A stretch of DNA of 64,000 bases from positions 868,001 through 932,000 of the forward strand of contig JAJFPB010000004.1 in NCBI GenBank assembly GCA_020881915.1. The letters are read 5' to 3'. The stretch's first letter is position 1; each line of letters starts with the position of its first letter. This document shows positions 21,021-33,532 of this stretch, piece after piece. The notes beneath the pieces are model-generated. The model made no database searches and was not told the DNA's origin. It saw only the letters and a program-made list of their open reading frames with translations. The translations under genes were made by a program, and so were the position numbers. This DNA comes from Paramyrothecium sp. XJ0827. Taxonomy: Eukaryota > Ascomycota > Sordariomycetes > Hypocreales > Stachybotryaceae.

Positions 21021-21567
21021 TATGGGAAGGGCGAGTTGCTCATCTCCAACACCTGGAAGAATATGGGTAGCATGGCAGAGCAACAGCCTCCTTATTATGG
21101 TGGATTGTTTCGAAAAGCCGTGCATATGGTGCGGACCGGAGCTCGGTTTTACGACCACCTGAAGGGGATTTGACTGTTCCTGGGGCCGACATGATCAGAC
21201 ATTGAAATGCTTTGGCCCCGTTGCAACGGTACGCCTCCAATAGGAAGCCCTGCTTCACGCCGGTCATCGACAGTCACAAAACCGACTAGCAGGGTTAGTT
21301 GCTAGGATGACCAAGCGTCGGGATTAAATTCACGCTTTTTACGCCCGCGACCGAAATTGAGTGAGGATTTATAATCGGCTACCGGCACGGGCGTAAGCTG
21401 ACCCTCACGTCGGTGGTAAATTACGACCGTCCCGAATCTTTGGAACTTACACCTTCCTCAGTGAGAACCGAAGCCAAGATACTCAGTCGCACTCGGCACC
21501 GCTCTTCGCACCGATAACGTGATCGAGTAGCTGTAGGCCCGGTCATCCTTGGTCTTCGCTCCAAATA
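21021..21567. promoter_or_regulatory. Bidirectional promoter between MFS permease and Zn2Cys6 regulator
   Basis: 547 bp between divergent start codons. It contains several CGG/CCG triplets, including the inverted pair listed separately. Shared control is inferred from geometry. Confidence 0.45.
21376..21384. promoter_or_regulatory. Candidate Zn2Cys6 operator CGG-N3-CCG
   Basis: An inverted CGG pair with 3-bp spacing (CGGCTACCG) lies 192 bp upstream of the regulator start. Inverted CGG triplets are classic Zn2Cys6 dimer targets. A single short site can arise by chance, so this is a weak candidate for autoregulation or permease control. Confidence 0.25.
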
Positions 21568-23698
21568 ATGGCACCTCCACCGCAGTGTCCGGAAGTCCTG
21601 ACAGCTACTTCGCAAGGATCAGAATCCGACGGAGCTGAACGAGCGCATCCGCTTGGCAGTCGTTCTTTCGCGTCTCGATCTTGTAACAGTTGTAACACAA
21701 AAAAGGTGCGATGTGATCGAAAACACCCATGTTCCCGCTGCCTTCGGAATGGGAAGGCTTGTGTCTACCCTCCGACTGGCCCTCGGGTTCGACGGTCGAA
21801 GAAGACCATTATGGCCGAGATGGCATCTCGATTGTCCAGCTTGGAGAAGTCAGTTGCATCAGCGGTTGATGCAAGAAATGGAACTACGGCGGACACTGAG
21901 ACTGAGACTCAAATCAATGTCATGTCGCCTGCAACTCCTTCGCTCACCTCAGTAACCACCGAAGAAGGATCAAAGCCACGTTCAGCCGAGGACATCCTTG
22001 TTCAACATGGGTCATCGAGTCAATACTTCAATGACATTCTACTTTCACGGGTGATTGGTGAGGTAAGATATCATTCCACTGAGTCCTTTATATCAAATTG
22101 TGTCTGACCCAAAATCCAGGAACAAAACATAGAATCTGCCTTGACAACCCCAAGAGCAACACCATCGCAACAGGAATACTCGTCGCCATTCAATGTGCTG
22201 GGCATTCTATCAGCACCTAATCCTATGCAACCACCTCACATATTCCATCCATCAAAAGCCCTAGCACTGAAACTTTGGGAGGTCTATGCGCACAAAGAGG
22301 ATTCATGTGTGATTCACAAAGTATTGCATCGCCAGACAGCTGAAGCTACCGTCTTCGCAACGATCGCCGACCCGGAAAGAGCGCCACAAGACCACCTGGC
22401 CCTCTGTTTTGCCATTTACTTTTCCGCGACAGAATCGTTGCGGCATTCTGATACGGAACCTATAGCTTTCTCGGAGCGTCGAGCTCATCTATTGAGCTTC
22501 AAAAGCGGAATAGAGCAGGCTTTCGCCTACGGTGACTTTCTTGACTGTCCAAGCATTATAGGACTTGAGGCATTGGCAATTTACTTGGCAGGTTCTTTCC
22601 CGCGAAGTTCTCGTCGGTTATTGACTAACGTTGTTGAAGGCAGCACTCCGTCTTCGGAACCGAGGCAAGGGGATGTGGGTGCTTAATGGCTTCGCTTTGC
22701 GTGTCGCCCAATCACTAGGTTTGCATCGTGATGGCCAGCAGCTGGGGCTCCCTCCTTTCGAGTCGGAGACTCGCCGCCGGCTGTGGTGGCTTCTGGTATG
22801 TCGAGACGGCCGGGCTGCCGAAGATTATGGGTTACGAGATAACACCAATGTCAACGTCGTGGCAGACGTCAAAATCCCGCTCAACATTGAGGACTCCGAT
22901 ATCTATCCCGGGATGAGAAGCCCCCCTCCGTCCCGTGAAAGCTGGACACCGATGACGTGGTCGTTGATCAACGTCGATATATCGGAATCCATGAAGGAGC
23001 TCGAAGCTGCTAACTCGAAATCAAATTCTAGCTCTCCATTCAACGAAGACATACGGAAGCAGATTATGAAAGACTTGAAAGTCAAAATTGAAAGGCGATA
23101 TGCAAAATGCAATCTTGTAGTTCCTCACCAGCGATTCACCGTCCTATGCGCCCGCTTTCTTTTCAGGAAGCTCGATTTCACTACACGGCAACGATGGTTC
23201 ATTCTGAGAAACTCAACTGCCCACAACAAGTTTGCTACAGAAGAAAACCTTATGGAGGCGATTGATATAACCAATGACGGATTTTTCGCAGAAAATGATG
23301 AGCTCCTCATCAAATATTCTTGGTGCCATAAAGCATACCCTCAGTATCATATGGCAATGTACATCTTGTGGCACCTCTGCTTGCGACCAGACGGTCCCAA
23401 CGTGCAGCAAGCCTGGCAGGCGGTTCAAAAGATCTTCTCCTCCTTAGAAAGCGATGATGCGCCATTCCAAGGATTTGGGTCAAAAACCATCGTACTAAAA
23501 GCACTCAAAACCAAGGCAGAGGCAGCACGGCGGAAGGTGGAAGCGAGAGACACGACTTACCAAACTCAGCAGCTTACGACGCCTGAGGATACATCACCGG
23601 GGCTGTTCCCCCTGGGCAATCCGGGCGATGACTGGACGAATTATTCTGTGCTAGGATTTGAGTTGCAAGATTGGACAACATGGACTCAGGGCCCATGA
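21568..23698 (+). CDS. Zn2Cys6 transcription factor 1 (fungal-specific TF domain)
   Basis: A 673-aa regulator. Exons are 21568..22062, 22120..22591 and 22644..23698. The binuclear cluster is complete: Cys39, 42, 49, 55, 58, 65 (CX2CX6CX5CX2CX6C) with the basic RxxKKVRC pattern, followed by a linker RVRRSKKTI and a short coiled-coil-like helix (MASRLSSLEKSV). The middle-homology region includes RNRGKGMWVLNGFALRVAQSLGLHRDG, typical of the fungal_trans domain, with ETRRRLWWLLVCRDGRAAEDYG following. The splice at 22591/22644 is the only one that restores IYLAALRLRNRG. Nuclear activator; target probably the divergent permease, by inference from the shared promoter. Confidence 0.9.
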
Positions 23699-24126
23699 TT
23701 CTCACAACTGTGACATTTAACAAGAAGTGGAGGTAGTACCTTAATGTAAAGCAAAGGAATTGCAGCATCACAGTGCGATGATGGTTTTCTTCATTGGATC
23801 GTGTGCTAAGGCCTTTCAAAACTTGTTTCCTAAAAATGACAGCTTCATACGCCGCGACCCGTAGTGTGTCCAGGCCCTACTTTGTGGGCTCGTCGAATCA
23901 TCTCCATTTTTTCTCGGGCTTTGGTGGAAGAACAGGCATGACCCCTACTGTGTTTCGGTAAAAGGCGGACCGCAGTGTCCATCTGCGCAATTCCCGACTT
24001 TTATCCCCGTCTACTTTATGTCCGGGCATCCTTCATCTCCCCGAGGAAGGGGCCACAGAACTTCTTGCAACATCACACGACTTTGTCTCTTGATTCGGCC
24101 GCTCATCCCTAAATTGTAAAAGAACG
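23699..24126. other. Intergenic region between regulators 1 and 2
   Basis: 428 bp between tandem genes, holding the 3' UTR of the first and promoter of the second. No other signal. Confidence 0.4.
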
Positions 24127-26546
24127 ATGCCCGAGTCCGAGCGTCGGCGCCGGAGGCCAGCTGTGTACGTCTTTTTGGTTGCTCGACCTGCCGAAAACGT
24201 GATGGCAACCACTAACAGCGACTGTCAGCTCCTGCGTTCTCTGTCGAAAGCGCAAAACGAAATGTAACCGAGAGTTGCCGTGCAATAATTGTGTCAAGTC
24301 TAGGAATGGTACATGCACTTATGACACTCATACTTTGCAAACACGTCATCCTGATGAGAGCCGGCGGGCTCAACCGGTAAATTTGCTTCCGAAGGAACGG
24401 AACGAGAGCCAGATCGCACCTCCACAAGTTACGGGAATATCAAAAGCCTACAACTACTTGGCAACACCAGTAGACAGCCAATCGACGAGCTCGCCCACTG
24501 ATGAAGTCCCATCTCGCTCAGATCGGCCACAACAAACTCATTGTGGAAGCATTCACTCTTCCCGGAATCAGTTTAAGCCGCTCGTTGGTCGTCCGTCAAC
24601 TTCACCAGATCCTCACTCACCAGCGCCCTTTTCTGACAGAGTAGCTTCATCAATTGGCGAGAGCTATTTCGTGTATCGGGACAGTGTTGGAGCCAACCAG
24701 CTACAGAGTATCAGCCGCAGCGTATCGCACAAGACGCGGCTATTCGGCCAAAGTCATTGGGTCAACAGCATCGTCGTTGTGGGTATTTCAAGTTTCGTAT
24801 CACGATGAGTCTGTTGCTAAGCACTCCATGCGTAGCTCGAGGATTTCTTCAATATCGTTGATGCAGATCTCAACACCCACTCAGCTAAACTCGTCTCCGA
24901 CCTTGGTGCATGCAAACACCTTGCGCGGTTGGTTAAGGCTCTGCGAACGCCTTCGTGGCCGACCCTGCCAACAACAGACTTACCTTCAAAGGCTTTAGCT
25001 GACGAACTCCTTGATCGCTACCTGCAGACTGTCGAGCCAATCTACCGGATCTTCCACATCCCAACCCTTCGGCGCGGTTATGAGGAGTTGTGGACGCCTG
25101 GCTACAAGCCAGATATGGCATTCCTGATCCAGCTGAAACTCATATTTGCCATTGGGGCTGTAGCCTACGACGACGAGTTCTCTCTTCGTTCCTCGGCTAT
25201 CCGGTGGATTTATGAAGCTCAAACGTGGCTGGCAGAACCCATCTTCAAGCCCAGGCTTCAGATACACTTCCTACAGACTAATATCTTGTTCTTAATGGCC
25301 CGAGACCTCGCAGATGTTGGCGCAGAACTCATATGGATCTCCTCTGGTGAGCTCATCAGAAAAGCAATTTATATGGGCCTGCACCGGGATCCCACGGGTC
25401 TCCCTAGGATGACATTGTATGCTGCTGAGATGCGCCGACGGCTTTGGAATACTATTTTGGAGTTGTCCATACAATCGAGCCTGACCTCAGGCGGGCCTCC
25501 TCTGATCTCAATGGATGACTTCGACACTCAAACTCCAAGCAACTTTGACGACGAGCAATTAACTGCTGAGCAGCCGATACCAAAGTCTGCAACCGAGTTC
25601 ACTCAAACATCTGTCGCGCGAGCTCTGCGTTCCACTCTAGGAGCTCGACTTGCGGTTGTCAAGTTCCTCAATGATATGAAACCATCCAATGGCACATATT
25701 CGGAAACACTGCAACTCGATTCCAAGTTGAGGGGTGCTTATAAAGTAGCGCGCGAGGCCCTTGGACAGTTCAGGCGAAGCAATGAGGCTCCCCATGAACT
25801 TCGAATGGTTGATTTCATCTTGCACCGTTACCTCTCTGCCCTCCACGTGCCGTTCTTTGGCCCGTCATTGCAAGACACAGCATTCGCATACTCACGAAAA
25901 GTCGTAGTTGACATTTCCCTCAAGCTTTGGCGTGCGGCAAATCCTGGTGCATCACCTGTTGGCTCTGATTCCCGCAGTGTCCCAAGCACACCATCGTTCA
26001 ATGTATTGCAACGTCTCGGCATTTGCACGACCGGTCTCTTCCACTCAGTCTTGTACCAAGCAGTCCTATTTTTGGCTGTTGAGTTGAGAACGATCATCGT
26101 CGAAGAGGAAAGTATAGATTTCTCGCCCTCGCGGCCGGACCTGCTATCCATCTTCCACGAGTCAAAAGCGTGGTGCCTCCAGTCCATCGTTGCCGGAGAA
26201 ACTAGTGTGAAGGGGCACCTTGTGATAAGTGTGCTCGAGGCTGATGTCGAAGGCCTAATGCAGGGCAATGACAAGGAAAACAGAGCCAAAAGCCTCATTC
26301 GAGCCGCAGAAGCTTCTGTGGAACTTTGTATGCCGATCCTCGAAAAGGCGGCGGCACAGGGGCATGGCACGGACGCCGCACAACAGCTGACCGAGGATTG
26401 GGACGCAGTAAGTCAGTCGCAAGTGTGTGGGCCGTTTTAGCTGATAATTGACACGAATGTAGATGCCACAGGTTTCACTGTACGCAGACAATGCAGACCC
26501 AATGAGCTGGATTCTGGATGAGGGTAACAATGGTGTGTTTTGGTGA
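24127..26546 (+). CDS. Zn2Cys6 transcription factor 2
   Basis: A 747-aa regulator. Exons are 24127..24164, 24229..24778, 24836..26407 and 26463..26546. The cluster sits at the very N-terminus: Cys15, 18, 25, 31, 34, 42 (last spacing X7), preceded by five consecutive Arg. A family segment KTRLFGQSHWVN lies just before the third-exon junction, and the middle-homology region carries LWTPGYKPDMAFLIQLKLIFAIGA-type helices, MGLHRDP and MRRRLWNTILELS followed by TSGGPPLISMDDFDTQTPSNFDDE. The donor at 24779 (GTGGGT) is preferred, but GTATCACG at 24797 is also in phase. The last intron (26408..26462) is supported by GTAAGT and a sensible 27-residue ending. Nuclear activator; targets unknown. Confidence 0.88.
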
Positions 26547-27344
26547 TTTTGGGCATCAGTCGACATGGCCATAGTCATGCGCAGGGTTCATAGATTGTTG
26601 CGGTTTCGGCAGTCCAAACCAGGAAAGGATCCCCGAGGAACGGTTAATGGAGAGAGTTCCTTCTAGTAGCAATAACAGCAACGTCTCTTCTGGAAGATTT
26701 CGAGAACCAGGACCAACAGCTCAATACGGTAGCGCTTGCGGGATTCACCGTGACGCTAGGTAATGTGACGCTGCGACGGAAGGTTTTCCAGGGTGCTCAC
26801 ACCGTCGACGCCGTTGACTGACTCGAGCCCATGCATGTGCTTTCGAACGTTATTGGCAGCAAAGCGCATCAGCGAGACGATGTCACCGTGGTTTCTAGAG
26901 CCAACCTACCAGCTTCGGGTGAACCTTGCTCCCTAGCCTGGACCAGCCTTGTGGCCAGCCACGTTTGACTCCATCGTCGGGTGGGAACGGACCCAGACGC
27001 TAACAGGCCGCCCGAACCCCGTACCGTAATGCGAGGGTCTTGTAATAAATTGTACTGAAACCCCAGAGCAAAGGCTAGCTTTTGACCCCGCGCCGCTAGA
27101 CCTCGCACTAAGTCTTTAGTTCCATAACTTGGTTCTCGCTGTCCAGTGGTTTCGCCTGGAAAGTCATCCAACAGCGTCGCAAGCCAAGGCCAGGACCCTC
27201 CCTCCCCAACTCCGGGGCCAGCAGCAATCGATTCTCTCCTTTTCCCCTCAATCCCTCTTGCGAAGATACCCGTGGTCGAGACGGAGTCGAGTTGTTGCGA
27301 GGAGCCTGGGACATGCCATTTCCTCAGCGTGTAGCTTCAGCGTC
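26547..27344. other. Intergenic region between regulators 2 and 3
   Basis: About 800 bp between tandem genes. The part after 27200 is CT-rich and probably the leader of the third regulator. No gene or repeat recognised. Confidence 0.4.
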
Positions 27345-29635
27345 ATGGCGAAACGTACGTGGAGCGAGGCCAGCGATGGCGCACAAGCCTTGACGGTAAG
27401 GATTCTCCAACCAACTCTCCCGCTATCGGCCTCCCCCAACATGATGGGATTCCGAACTGACGGTGCATTCGATCAGCTACTTGCGGCCGGCGCCAACGGG
27501 GATCAATCAATACCGCAAATCTCGCGGAGAATCAAGGCGTGCGCTGCATGCCGGAAACTCAAGGTTTGTTTGCGCCCGGTCTCACAGAAGAGTTTGTTCA
27601 CAGGCTGACAAAAGCCCGCCTCTCCAGATAAAATGTCAGATGGATGAGGGCGGACCGCCTTGTCGGAGATGTGCCGAACGCGATCTTGGCTGTGTTTTGA
27701 GCAAGAATTTGCAAAGCATCATTGATGAGAAGACACAGTAAGATGCCCTCCGGGCTTGTGCCGACAGCGGCTCGGGCGCATGGCTAACAGCGTATGTCTA
27801 GATACTCAGAAGCTCTTCTCCAGGACATCGAGATCCTTCACTGCACCCTGAAAGAAGTCACCAGGAAGATCGGGCTTGCAGAACCACCTCCACTTCAAAT
27901 CTCATCCCTAAAGCAATCTTCGTCATCCCCACCGAATGATCGCTTAGCCCATGACGGTACGAACGGCCTCAGCTCACGACTGGGCGTGCCGATGCCAGAT
28001 ACGACCCACGGTCCATCCATGGACAACTCGCCGCAGATTTCCCCACGAGACGAGGACTTGCCTGCCGTGCCAATCCACTCACTCTATGCGCTCACAAAGC
28101 TGCGCGCTCTCAGATCACCGGACGCTCCGCTGAGCCATCGGAGCCCCGGCTTGGAGGACTTCATCGAGCGCGGCGACATGCGCCTGGAGGATGCAGAGCG
28201 GCTCTTCCGGCTTTACCACGATCGCCTCGACGCCTTCATATACTGCACTGGATGCAAGTCCCAAACTCTCGACGAGCTCCGGCGCAGGAGCCCCATCCTC
28301 ACCGCGGCGATCCTCACCGTTGCTGCTTTACACGACCCGCAAGCAGACAATGTGTACGGGGTGTGCAGCGCGCAGTTCCGCAGGCTCGTCGAGAAGTCCA
28401 TGTTCGACCGCCGCCTGGATCGCGACTACCTGCGCGCCATGTGCGTCGCCTCGTATTGGCTGAGCGACATGTCGTGGATGCTGTCAGGCTATGCCATAAG
28501 GCGCGCCGCCGAGTCCAACCTCCACAACAGCTACACGCGCGCGATAGAAGACCAGAACGAGGACGCGGCCGACGGTGCGAGGCTCTGGTACATCCTCAAC
28601 ATTTGCGATCAGCATCTTGCGACCTTGTACGGCCGGCCGGCCATTCTGCAAGGCGACCCGTCGATGCAAGACTGGCAGAGCTTCCTCGAGTCGCCTTTGG
28701 CCAGTAACGAGGATACCCGGCTTGTCAGTCAAGTGGCCCTGTTGTGTATTCTAGGGAGCATTCGAGAGTTGTTTGGGCCGGATAAAGGACAGCCCATACC
28801 AAGAGCCTACCTTCACCAGATTGCGCAGTTCAGCAAACAATTGGACAATTGGATCCGCCACTGGTCCAATACAATAGGCGGTACGTGATATGGTAGCAAC
28901 CTCGATCTCGACATGGACATGCTAACTCATGGCGCAGGTCAACATCAGCAGATCGGACTCTTCCCGCGGAAGGGCGCGCTGTTGCATTTCCACTTCGCCA
29001 AGCTCCATCTCTACTCCCACATCTTCCGCGGCCTCTCCGGCGACAGTCCTATACCCCATTATCTTCTCGACTGCGCCACCGAGGCCGTCAGGGTTGCAAC
29101 CAACACGCTCGAGCTCATCCTCTCCGACCCGGACATCGCCGCCGGCGTCGTCGGCATGCCGTCGTATCTTCACTGCATGACCGCCTTTGCCTGCATGTTC
29201 CTGATCAAGGTGGCCGTCAAGTACGGCAGCGAACTCGTCGACCCCGATCGAGTGCTCAGTTTGACCACCACCCTCGTACAGCACTTCCGGTCGCTCCCGA
29301 CCGGCCGTTGGCATCTTGCCAAGCTCATGGCTCCGGGCTTGGAGAAGATGGCTGCAATGCTTAGCCCGAACAAGGAAGGCGAGCTGCGACGGCTCGGCAT
29401 CGACGAGTCCTCGATGAGGAACGGACTCAATGGGTCGACCGAGCTGACGTTCCCCAATGGCGCGGATCAGGCATGGGCTGGCGCTGGGGGTGAGATGTTC
29501 TTCGACTACGGTATGAGCTTTGGCTTGTCCCCGGTGTTTAATTTTGATGCGTCAATGCTAGGACCAGGACAGACGCCTTCGATGCAAGAGTTCACCAATG
29601 GTGTTGAGTATCAGATAGATCGACCAAATACCTGA
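27345..29635 (+). CDS. Zn2Cys6 transcription factor 3
   Basis: A 701-aa regulator as modelled. Exons are 27345..27563, 27628..27737, 27802..28880 and 28938..29635. The Zn2Cys6 cluster (Cys66, 69, 76, 85, 88, 95) is interrupted by an intron between CRKLK and IKCQMDEGGPPCRRC, a classic position in this family. A coiled-coil-like helix (YSEALLQDIEILHCTLKEVTR, split here from the cluster by another intron) and a fungal_trans-like domain with RRAAESNLHNSY and LWYILNICDQHLATLYGRPA follow. The segment 27396..27476 (81 nt, GTAAGG...GATCAG, with a CTGAC branch site) could be an in-frame intron, which would shorten the protein by 27 residues. Convergent with an aldo-keto reductase gene 160 bp away. High GC at third codon positions contrasts with regulators 1 and 2. 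Confidence 0.87.
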
Positions 29636-29795
29636 TGGAGTGAACGCTTGCAACGTAAAATAAAATAAACCAAGAAATATCTACGATCCCCGTGGTCCGT
29701 TCCTCTTTATGCCGTGCGCCTTGTCTGGAATCAACGCTTGTTTGCAAAGACATGGCTAAAAAGTCCCACCCATTTGTCATAACGTAGTTCAAGTC

Positions 29796-30947
29796 TTACA
29801 TGCCCTGGATGCCCCTCGGTCGGTACTCGCTCTCAAGATACGTGCATTCTTCCTCGGTCAACTTGACCTTCAGCGCTCCTACGGCTTCCACGATTCGTGC
29901 TTCCGTGCTCAGGCCAAGGATTGGCCAATAGCCCTTCTGCAAGACCCACGCTGTCGAAACGAGGGCCATGCTCACGCCTTTCTTGTTCGCAATCTCCTCC
30001 ACCCGGTTGACTATGTCGAGATTGGCGTCGGCGAACCATCGGTCCTTCTTCTTGTCCATGCGACTCCGCAATGATGTATCATCATCGTTGTTCCTAGGCA
30101 ACGGCTTCGCCAGGAGGCCACGAGCAATAGGACTCCAAGGAATCACACCGACGCCGCTGGCTTTGCAGAAGGGCAGCATCTCACGCTCCTCTTCTCGGTA
30201 GAGCAGGTTATAGAAGGGCTGCATTGAGATGAACTCGGTCCACCCATTCGATCGTGCGATGTATTGCAGGCGAGCGAACTCCCAGGTATACATGGATGAA
30301 GCACCAATGTAACGGACCTTTCCGGACTGGACAACTTCGTGGAGCGCGCGCATGATCTCTTCTGGGGGGGTTTCCCGGTCGAGGCGGTGGAGTTGGAGAA
30401 CGTCTGCAGGTCATGGCGTGTCAGTGCATGCTCAGTGAAGTCGATGGTAGTCATGACACTCACCAATGTAATCTGTGTCTAGTCGCTTCAAACACTGGTC
30501 CACAGCGTGGAAGATATGCTTGCGCGAAAGGCCCATCTGATTCACCAAAGGTCCATCATTCACACTGGGTGGTCTCGACTCGTCGTCCATGACAGGGTTG
30601 AAGATCTTTGACAGAATCACAACTTTTTGCCGAGGGATGTTGTATTTCTTGAGCGCTTTGCCAATAATGACTTCTGACTTGCCATTGGAGTAAGTGTCGG
30701 CGGTATCCCACGTGTTGATGCCGTTGTCGTAGGCTGCCTTTAGGAGTTTGAGGCCTTCTTCCTCATCCAGCGTCCAAGGGGACATTTCCCACTTGGAGGA
30801 GCCGAATATCATGCATCCCAAAATGATCTTGGAGACCTTCAAACCACTGTCTCCAAGTCTGTGTCGAGTATGTCAGCTCCCCTCCTTGATCAAGGGCATC
30901 GGGCCCAAGGCTCTTGGCGATTGTTGAACTCACCTTACGTACTCCAT
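29796..30947 (-). CDS. Aldo-keto reductase
   Basis: A 338-aa NADPH-dependent oxidoreductase of the aldo-keto reductase superfamily, in the group that includes YajO-like and versiconal hemiacetal acetate reductase-like proteins. Exons are 30934..30947 (14 nt), 30464..30858 and 29796..30403. The catalytic tetrad is complete: Asp56 and Tyr61 in WDTADTYSNG, Lys89 in ILSKIF and His142 in LQLHRLD. Further family segments are YIGASSMYTWEFA, SMQPFYNLLYREEEREMLP and GVGVIPWSPIARGLLA. The tiny first exon encodes only MEYVR and is needed to reach a proper N-terminus (MEYVRLGDSGLKVSKI). Cytosolic; reduces aldehydes or ketones, substrate not predictable. Confidence 0.92.
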
Positions 30948-31786
30948 GGCTCCTATTTTATTGTTCTGCAATGACACACAGGCCAGATAACACAATCATC
31001 CAGGCAGTTGCAGATATGTATCAAGCGGTTCTTAGGGTTATAAGCTGAACACTTCTCCGAGCATGGCAACGGTTCCTAAACAGCCAATGCCTTCCCCCAC
31101 TACAGCTCCAACAACCCCTCCAAGTCCCTCTCCTTGTGGGCTCCGAGATCAAGACGGACCAAGTGCCGCTTAATTTGTGGATGTGCTCGTGCGGGGAAGG
31201 ACGACTAAACTTGTCCCAATATGACTCGCGTCATGATGCCTCGGACTTCTGCCCGACCACACTGTGGGGTACAGAACATGGACAGGGTTTTGATATGCAG
31301 GGTATCTGCCAAGATTTGGGACTCGCTTTGCCGTCGCTTCCACTGCAAAATCGGAGCCTGGGTGATTACCCTAGACTTTGTAATTGTAGACGAGCAATTC
31401 TCAGAAATGTTACTTCGTACCAGTGATGTTATGATACATTGCGAGCAGCCTGTTTCACGGCATAATTCGCGCACGGAGAATATACTTCGCAAAATCGGGT
31501 GGCAGCTCTGCCATAAGCTCCGGCGGTATCAACACTTGGATAAAGCATCATGGCTGGGCAGCCGTATCCTGCTATAGTAATCAGCTTTTACCGCGAGCAT
31601 CGAACACACTTGTCCCAAGGAACACCGTCTTCAAAACGGGATAATGAGTGGATATCAATCACAAGGTCAGAATGGGCAGAAACTTCTGTACAAGTAGTAT
31701 AACTTATAGTGTAAATATAACATTACGCTCATGTTTAGCGAACGATCGTCTATGCTAAGCTGATGATTTATACAAGTTCTATTCGC
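30948..31786. other. Intergenic region upstream of the aldo-keto reductase
   Basis: About 840 bp containing the aldo-keto reductase promoter and the 3' flank of the flavocytochrome b2 gene. Overlapping open frames at 31136-31577 have no recognisable content. Confidence 0.4.
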
Positions 31787-33532
31787 TCAGAGCTTCGACA
31801 CTCTGGCCCTCCGCCTCGCAACCTGTCGAGAATGGCTCTGGGGAACCACTAAATGATCCACGTCAAGTGTATTCACCAAATCAGGGGTAGCCTGCTCCAG
31901 GCTGGTGATGCCGCATAGCCTCATTGATGTCTCGAGCTCATCCTTGAGAACTGCAGAGAATGCATTAGTCGCTACTCAATACGCAGGAACACTTGGGCCG
32001 CAACTCACTTTGGCAAAGGTGCTCGAAGCCCTCTTGTCCGTAGACCAACGAGTACAAGGTAGGGCGGCCAATGCCAACGGCAGTGGCCCCGAGGCAGATT
32101 GCCTTGAGGATATCTGATCCGCGCTCAAAGCCGCCATCGACGTAGACCTCAAGCTTCTCGAAAGCCTCAGGATAGTGTTCCCTCAGCTCGAGGAGCACAA
32201 GAATACTAGCTTGAGATCTAAAAACAGTTGTTAACACCTGGTGATTCATGTGTGCTCAAAAGACTTACCCATCAAGTGATCGACCGCCATGATTGCTCAG
32301 GACAACACCGTCGACGCCGTATTCGACTGCTCTGCGAACGTCGTCTGCTGTCTGAACACCCTTCAATACAATTGGCACTCCACTGGCCTCGCGAATCCAC
32401 GTCAGATCTTCCCAGGTCAAGGCCTTGTCAATGTACTGAGCCATGAGACGACCGAGACCGCTGCCCTTCTTGTCTTTACTGCTCTCTCCGCCGCTGATGG
32501 CAGAGCGAATTGTCGTGGCTTGTGCGGCTCGCTCATCAGCCTCTCGTTTCCCTGGCACAGCCGCGTCGACAGTAACAAAAATAGCCTTGATTCCTAGCGC
32601 CCGAGCGTTGTGCAGGATATCGAGCGTTTTATGTCGCTCGCGGTTGATGTATAATTGGAAGAAGAAAGGGTGGTCAGGCGGGGCAGCCTTGACTATGGAG
32701 CGGAGGGTATATGAGGCGTTGCTAGAAATCTATTTGTTGGAGATTAGCCCAAGAGCTTCCTTGACTCACAAGGCTTAGCTTACACATTGAATGATGCCCT
32801 CTTTGGCTGCGCCTCGGCTAAGCGCAAGTTCACCATCGGGATGCACCAACTTGGCCATGGCCGCCGGCGCGACGAAGAAAGGCGCAGAGGTCTTGAAGCC
32901 GAGAATACTTGTCTCAAAGTTAACAGTGGTGACATTCCGAAGGATTCTGGGCCGGATCATAATCCTTCGCACGAGTTCCTTATTCTTGGTATGCGTTATA
33001 AGGTCCGTGGCGGCAGATGAGTAGAAAGCCCAGGTCTTGGGCGTTAACGCCTTTGACGCGACCGCCTGGAAGTCTGCGGCGCTCAGAACTGATTCTAGCG
33101 GAAGAATGCCACTGTCCCCAGCTTCATCGGGAGCGTTCTGTGCTGAGTCGCCGTTCGATGCAGGCCTATCTTGGCGATCAAGCTCAGTGGCCGAGGCCGG
33201 GACATCAGGGCTTGCCTCTTCAAGATATCCCTTGAAGTTGTTCGGCGGAAGGTCGTCAAGGATATCGGGCGCGTGCACTTCGTCGAACAGCTTGGTAGCA
33301 TTCGAGCCGGCAACGCTTAGAAGAACTAAGAAACGTATCAGCATGGGCGGAACAGGACGTTGTATGCGGGAAACCCACCTGTAGGGCCTCCCGGATGCTC
33401 GTTGATGAAGTCGGTCACGTCCCAGACCTTCTGATGCACAGCGATCCAGCAATCGGATCTTACGTTGTGCTTACTGAGGTCCGTAAGACTGATGACTGGA
33501 GACTTCTCTGCCTCTTGTTGGATGGTCGCCAT
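31787..33532 (-). CDS. Flavocytochrome b2-type L-lactate/2-hydroxyacid dehydrogenase with C-terminal PTS1 (SKL)
   Basis: A 509-aa fusion of a cytochrome b5-like heme domain and an FMN-dependent 2-hydroxyacid dehydrogenase barrel. Five exons: 33379..33532, 32784..33325, 32269..32729, 32009..32217 and 31787..31950. Heme ligands are His46 in NEHPGGP and His69 in DEVHAP. In the barrel, FFQLYIN carries the active-site Tyr, VLKGVQT the Lys, and SNHGGRSLDG the catalytic His and Arg; VYVDGGFERGSDILKA binds the FMN phosphate. The protein ends in ARVSKL, a canonical type 1 peroxisomal signal, and begins MATIQQEAEK without the basic presequence of mitochondrial cytochrome b2. Predicted peroxisomal, oxidising lactate, glycolate or another 2-hydroxyacid. 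Divergent from the aldolase gene across 685 bp. Confidence 0.93.
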
